Shown: one piece after another, positions 60,424 to 64,000 of the stretch | How positions within the stretch are numbered: position 1 is the stretch's first letter | Layout: each line of letters begins with the position of its first letter | Assembly: GCA_965178655.1 (NCBI GenBank) | Contig: OZ238266.1 | Span: forward strand, 186,001 to 250,000 | Length of the DNA stretch: 64,000 nucleotides | Direction of reading: 5' to 3' | Origin: GCA-2733415 sp965178655 | Lineage (GTDB): Bacteria > Bacteroidota > Bacteroidia > Flavobacteriales > Flavobacteriaceae | The notes under the pieces: model-generated | Database searches by the model: none | What the model was told of the DNA's origin: nothing | Seen by the model: only the letters and a program-made list of their open reading frames with translations | Translations under genes and position numbers: made by a program

Positions 60424-61929
60424 TTATCCAAACAATAACTCTGCCTCTAATGCTGTATCTGTTATAAACGCTATTGATTTTTGAATATCATCATGTAATA
60501 GTCTATCTTTTTCTACAAAAGACACTTCTTTGCGATAAGTACTTACAAAAGACTCTATAAAAGGAGAAGACTTTAAAGGTTGTCTAAACGCCAATGCTTG
60601 CGTAGCATTTAACAACTCTATTGCTAAAATACGCTCTACATTATCTACAACAGTCTTGCATTTAACAGCACCGTTGGCGCCCATACTAACATGATCTTCT
60701 TGTCCGTTACTAGACACTATAGAATCTATACTAGATGGCGTACACAATTGCTTATTAGCACTTGCAATACTTGCAGCTGTGTATTGTGGAATCATAAACC
60801 CCGAATTTAATCCTGGTTCACTTACTAAAAACGCTGGCAAGCCACGTAATCCTGAAATAAGCTGATAGGTACGTCGTTCAGAAATACTTCCTAATTCTGC
60901 CGTAGCTATAGCTAAATAATCTGCTGCTAAAGCTAATGGTTGCCCGTGAAAATTACCTGCAGAGATGACCAAATCTTCATCTACAAATATATTTGGATTA
61001 TCGGTTACAGAATTAATTTCTGTCTCGATTGTTTTTTTAACAAACGCTAAAGTATCTTTTGATGCGCCATGCACTTGTGGCATACATCTAAAAGAATACG
61101 GGTCTTGAACAGCCTTTCCTTTTTGAACAATTAACTCACTATCTTCTAAAAAAGAAGTAATTCTTTCAGCAGTTTTTAACTGTCCGTTATGCGGACGAAT
61201 AATATGTGAGTAGGCTAAAAACGGAGACTTATTTCCGTTAAAACCTTCTAATGAAATTGTACCTACAAGATCTGCTATATAAGACAACTTATATGCTTTT
61301 AAAATGTTATACACCCCATATGCGCTCATAAACTGAGTACCATTTAATAAAGCCAATCCTTCTTTAGATTGTAAGGAAATTTTAGACCAACCAAATTTAG
61401 CTAACAAATCTGATGAAGTTATTTCCTCTCCTTTATACATAACAACACCCTCACCTATAAGAGGCAGTGCCAAATGCGCTAATGGTGCTAAATCTCCCGA
61501 AGCACCTAATGAGCCTTGGGTATAGATTACCGGAAGTATATCCTCATTAAAAAAGGATATTAATCGCTCTACTGTTTGTAACTGCACACCAGAATGCCCA
61601 TAACTTAAACTTTGTATCTTAAGCAAAAGCATTAATTTTACAATATTATTAGGTACACGATCACCTGTTCCACAAGCATGAGACATTACAAGGTTTTCTT
61701 GTAATAATGTTAAGTTTTCAGATTCAATTTTTACATCGCATAGTGAGCCAAAACCTGTATTAATACCATATATAGGTGTAGATTCTTTAGCCATTTTATC
61801 ATCTAAATAGGCCCTACATTTTTTAATATTATTAATAGCTTCTTCAGACAATATTATTGTCTTATTTGTTAAAATAATATCCTGAATAATTTCTAATGTT
61901 AATCGGCTTGAACTAATACTATGTGTCAT
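60424..61929 (-). CDS. hutH: Histidine ammonia-lyase
   Basis: 501 residues from the ATG at 61929; an ATG seven codons upstream is also possible. The MIO cofactor is formed from Ala-Ser-Gly in GSLGASGDLAPLAH (near residue 142). The selectivity loop is VMSHACGTGDRVP, with Ser-His as in true histidine ammonia-lyases rather than the Phe-Leu or His-Leu of PAL/TAL. ALLNGTQFMSAYG and the later QEDHVSMG blocks are present. It makes urocanate from histidine. No hutU, hutI or hutG is in the window. Confidence 0.95.
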   Translation of the reverse strand: MTHSISSSRLTLEIIQDIILTNKTIILSEEAINNIKKCRAYLDDKMAKESTPIYGINTGFGSLCDVKIESENLTLLQENLVMSHACGTGDRVPNNIVKLMLLLKIQSLSYGHSGVQLQTVERLISFFNEDILPVIYTQGSLGASGDLAPLAHLALPLIGEGVVMYKGEEITSSDLLAKFGWSKISLQSKEGLALLNGTQFMSAYGVYNILKAYKLSYIADLVGTISLEGFNGNKSPFLAYSHIIRPHNGQLKTAERITSFLEDSELIVQKGKAVQDPYSFRCMPQVHGASKDTLAFVKKTIETEINSVTDNPNIFVDEDLVISAGNFHGQPLALAADYLAIATAELGSISERRTYQLISGLRGLPAFLVSEPGLNSGFMIPQYTAASIASANKQLCTPSSIDSIVSSNGQEDHVSMGANGAVKCKTVVDNVERILAIELLNATQALAFRQPLKSSPFIESFVSTYRKEVSFVEKDRLLHDDIQKSIAFITDTALEAELLFG

Positions 61930-62081
61930 AATCTTTATTTGAGAGTTCAAAAATGCAGAATGTGCGTATTATTTCCTAAACAAATTGCGAGTATTTATGC
62001 ATATTACCTATTTTTCTATTATTTTTAGACTTTTAAAACTAATACGTACACTTATGTTGTGTACTCCAAATCAAAATAATT

Positions 62082-63101
62082 ATGAAAAAAATACTATTTA
62101 CATTAAGCGCCTTAGCGGTTATTTCTTGTGCGCAAGAACCTGTAGACTATAGTCTTATTAACGGACAAATAACCAATAGCAGTAGCGAAAAAATATCGTT
62201 ATACTCTGGCAGGAATGTTGTTAAAGACATTACGGTTAGTGATGATGGTTCTTTTTCGGACACATTGCGTTTAGAAGATGGTAAATATATGTGGTATGAC
62301 GGCAAGAACCCTACAGGAATTTATGTTAAAAAAGGAAAACATATTGTCATGCATGCAGATGCTAAAAACTTCTCTGAAACTCTTCGTTTTACAGGAGATA
62401 CCCCTAAAGCTAATGAATACTTTTTAAGTGTTAATAATTTACAGAAAAACTTAGATTTTGAAACATTAATTTCTGGAAACCAAGAAAAGTTTGACTCTGG
62501 AGTTGCTGCTTTTAAGAGCGATTATTTAGCATTACTTAAAGATGCTGAAACATTATTAGATAGCACTACTGTAGCCAACCAAACAAAAGAGCTAGAGGCA
62601 CTATCTATGCAACTTATACAAATTTATGCTGAAAAGAATAAGAACAAATCACTTGTTGGAAAGCCTGCTATGAATTTTGAATACGACAACTATAAAGGTG
62701 GTAAAACATCACTAGCTGATTTAAAAGGAAAATATGTTTATATTGATGTATGGGCTACATGGTGCGGACCTTGTAAAAAAGAAATACCTTTCTTAAAAGA
62801 GATTGAGCAAAAGTATCATGATAAAAATATTGTTTTTGTGAGTCTTTCTGTTGATAACGAACGTGCTCATAAGGGCTCTATGGAAAAAGCTATTGCTGCA
62901 TGGAAAGCTATGGTTGCCGATAAAGAGTTAGGAGGCATTCAGCTACATTTTGGAGGAGACGAATCGTTTTCTAAGTTTTATAATATTACAGGTATTCCTC
63001 GTTTTATTTTAATTGATCCAAACGGAAACATTGTAGAACCTGACGCACCAAGACCTTCAAGTCCGTTATTAATTGACTTGCTTTCTGCACAAGGACTATA
63101 A
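62082..63101 (+). CDS. TlpA-type thioredoxin-fold lipoprotein
   Basis: 339 residues with a lipobox (AVISC, Cys16). An N-terminal beta-rich domain of the type common in Bacteroidota (INGQITNSSSEKISLYSG, IYVKKGKHIVMHA) leads to a helical linker and then a thioredoxin domain with WATWCGPCKKEI (near residue 230) and cis-Pro in TGIPRFI (near residue 308). It is probably a periplasmic thiol-disulfide reductase. Upstream there is an inverted repeat (GTACAC-N7-GTGTAC at 62046-62064). Downstream is a long palindromic terminator. Confidence 0.9.
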   Translation: MKKILFTLSALAVISCAQEPVDYSLINGQITNSSSEKISLYSGRNVVKDITVSDDGSFSDTLRLEDGKYMWYDGKNPTGIYVKKGKHIVMHADAKNFSETLRFTGDTPKANEYFLSVNNLQKNLDFETLISGNQEKFDSGVAAFKSDYLALLKDAETLLDSTTVANQTKELEALSMQLIQIYAEKNKNKSLVGKPAMNFEYDNYKGGKTSLADLKGKYVYIDVWATWCGPCKKEIPFLKEIEQKYHDKNIVFVSLSVDNERAHKGSMEKAIAAWKAMVADKELGGIQLHFGGDESFSKFYNITGIPRFILIDPNGNIVEPDAPRPSSPLLIDLLSAQGL

Positions 63102-63113
63102 GTCTCATAAAGC

Positions 63114-63160
63114 ATATAACTACAAAAGCCTCTTTAATAAAGAGGCTTTTGTAGTTATAT
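63114..63160. terminator. Long bidirectional palindromic terminator
   Basis: A 47-base palindrome with 22-base arms (ATATAACTACAAAAGCCTC, then TTT, and the complement) around AAT. It separates converging tlpA-like and DUF2461 genes. Confidence 0.9.
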
Positions 63161-63179
63161 ATAGTTGCTTATTTAAAGT

Positions 63180-63854
63180 TTATAGTATTGACTCTCCATT
63201 AAGGTCTGTTGTAAGCACCTCACTCATATAATTAAAAAAGGGACGCAATGCAGTGAATGTTTGGTCTACTTTTATTGAAAAATCAGGAGATAAAACCTCT
63301 TTATCTGTAAAGAACTTCATTACATAGAATTGTTTTTTACGTAATAAATCAATTGCAGGATGATTTTTATCAAATCCTCTTGGGGCAGTTTTAAGTGAAG
63401 CGCCCTCTAAACCATTCGGAAAAAACTTTACAAAATTACTATCATCTAAGATGCTATTTATCTCTCCTGAATCTATCTCAAACTCTTTTCTTATACGGTG
63501 TAAATCTGCTGAATTAGGGCCGTAAAAACCACCTCCTACTATTGTGTTTCCTGGCTCTATGTTTATAAAATACCCACCCCTAAGTGCTGTTGTAGCTCTA
63601 GTAAAACCACATGCAAATCGTGCTTTATAAGGTGTTTTATCTTTTGAAAAACGCACATCTCTATATATACGCATCATTTTATAAGATGCTAAAGTATCTA
63701 CCGCATTTAACTTGCTAAATATGGCTTCAAAAAACATTTTAGCCTCTTGCTCATGTGCTTTAAAAACTGGTTTTCTCTCTTGAAACCAATTTCTATTATT
63801 GTTTATTGCCAAATCACTTAAAAACAATAATAACTCTTTAGAAAGTGTTTTCAT
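63180..63854 (-). CDS. DUF2461 domain protein
   Basis: 224 residues. NNNRNWFQERKPVFKAHEQEAK at the start, then MMRIYRDVRFSKDKTPYKARFACGF and the GGGFYGPNSADLHRIR block, match the DUF2461 family. The family is small and cytosolic; function is unknown. It is probably transcribed after recN, whose end lies 38 bases upstream. Confidence 0.88.
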   Translation of the reverse strand: MKTLSKELLLFLSDLAINNNRNWFQERKPVFKAHEQEAKMFFEAIFSKLNAVDTLASYKMMRIYRDVRFSKDKTPYKARFACGFTRATTALRGGYFINIEPGNTIVGGGFYGPNSADLHRIRKEFEIDSGEINSILDDSNFVKFFPNGLEGASLKTAPRGFDKNHPAIDLLRKKQFYVMKFFTDKEVLSPDFSIKVDQTFTALRPFFNYMSEVLTTDLNGESIL

Positions 63855-63892
63855 ATATAAATTTATAATAAAATTAGACTTGTAATGTGCAA

Positions 63893-64000
63893 TTATTCTG
63901 TTTCCAACAGCTCTTTAGCATGTTGTATAGCTGTGTTACTAAGGTGCTTTCCGCCTATCATTTCTGCAATTTCAGTAATGCGTTCTTGATGGTTTAACTT
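63893..64000 (-). CDS. recN: RecN DNA-repair ATPase, C-terminal end (gene runs out of window)
   Basis: The 35 visible residues include NHQERITEIAEMIGGKHLS and NTAIQHAKELLE, matching the C-terminal end of RecN, where an EIARM-like stretch and an ALxHARELL helix close the protein. The start and ATPase motifs lie beyond base 64000. It is upstream of the DUF2461 gene on the same strand. Confidence 0.75.
   Translation of the reverse strand, partial: KLNHQERITEIAEMIGGKHLSNTAIQHAKELLETE

Noticed and set aside
1..64000. tRNA, rRNA, CRISPR, insertion sequences, prophage or integrative elements
   Set aside because: No cloverleaf, repeat array, transposase, integrase or direct-repeat boundary was recognised on either strand.

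Overview
The window looks like chromosomal DNA from a marine-type member of the family Flavobacteriaceae (Bacteroidota). The evidence is the A+T-rich sequence, the near absence of Shine-Dalgarno sites, repeated TAnnTTTG (-7) promoter elements typical of this phylum, a secreted nuclease with a type IX secretion (T9SS) C-terminal sorting domain, a fused CcoNO oxidase, an HYC_CC_PP-type copper protein, and DUF4834 and DUF3822 family genes. No CRISPR array, tRNA, rRNA, insertion sequence, prophage or integrase was seen. Most of the region is core genome in short operons, with two accessory-looking patches.

Layout. 1-5.4 kb: end of an M28 peptidase, then two PLP enzymes (an alpha-oxoamine synthase and a cysteine-synthase-fold enzyme) that together resemble the capnine/sulfonolipid pathway, then a lipoprotein S9 peptidase. 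5.5-17.2 kb: release factor 2 (in one frame, with a relic of the programmed frameshift site), ArsC-like protein, fumarase, T9SS-exported endonuclease I, a glycosyltransferase next to a YfhO-like membrane protein, gcvT and yebC. 17.2-25.8 kb: a minus-strand copper/heavy-metal efflux cluster (HYC_CC_PP protein, CusA, TolC-type protein, PepSY protein, CusB, heavy-metal-associated lipoprotein). 26-33.8 kb: a carboxypeptidase-regulatory-like secreted protein, a plsC/kdsB/helicase operon, a hypothetical gene with DUF3822 and rsmD, and the RNase P RNA gene (rnpB) on the minus strand. 33.9-43.2 kb: dnaX with an A10 run at the gamma/tau boundary, a miaE-type gene, a J-domain/KTSC protein, and a seven-gene minus-strand string pyrR-pyrB-orf107-rnz-pdxH-ppk1-ppx. 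43.3-47.1 kb: ABC-F ATPase, nitroreductase, hemN. 47.1-50.8 kb: two overlapping DUF3857/transglutaminase-type genes, the second catalytically degenerate and apparently frameshifted. 50.9-60.3 kb: a complete cbb3 oxidase module (ccoS, ccoNO, ccoQ, ccoP, ccoG, fixH, UreH/SafE-like, ccoI) with a divergent Crp/Fnr regulator. 60.4-64 kb: hutH, a TlpA-type lipoprotein, a DUF2461 protein and the end of recN.

The best evidence of coordinated action is in the oxygen-response genes. The same FNR-like palindrome, TGAT-N4-ATCA, lies upstream of hemN, of ccoS-ccoNOQP and between ccoI and the Crp/Fnr gene. At all three activated promoters it sits at the same distance from the -7 element. This suggests a local microaerobic regulon that couples heme synthesis under low oxygen to assembly of the high-affinity oxidase. 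Other points worth checking are the lost RF2 frameshift, the candidate dnaX slippage site, the capnine-like gene pair, a motif shared within the copper cluster, and the broken DUF3857 paralogue.
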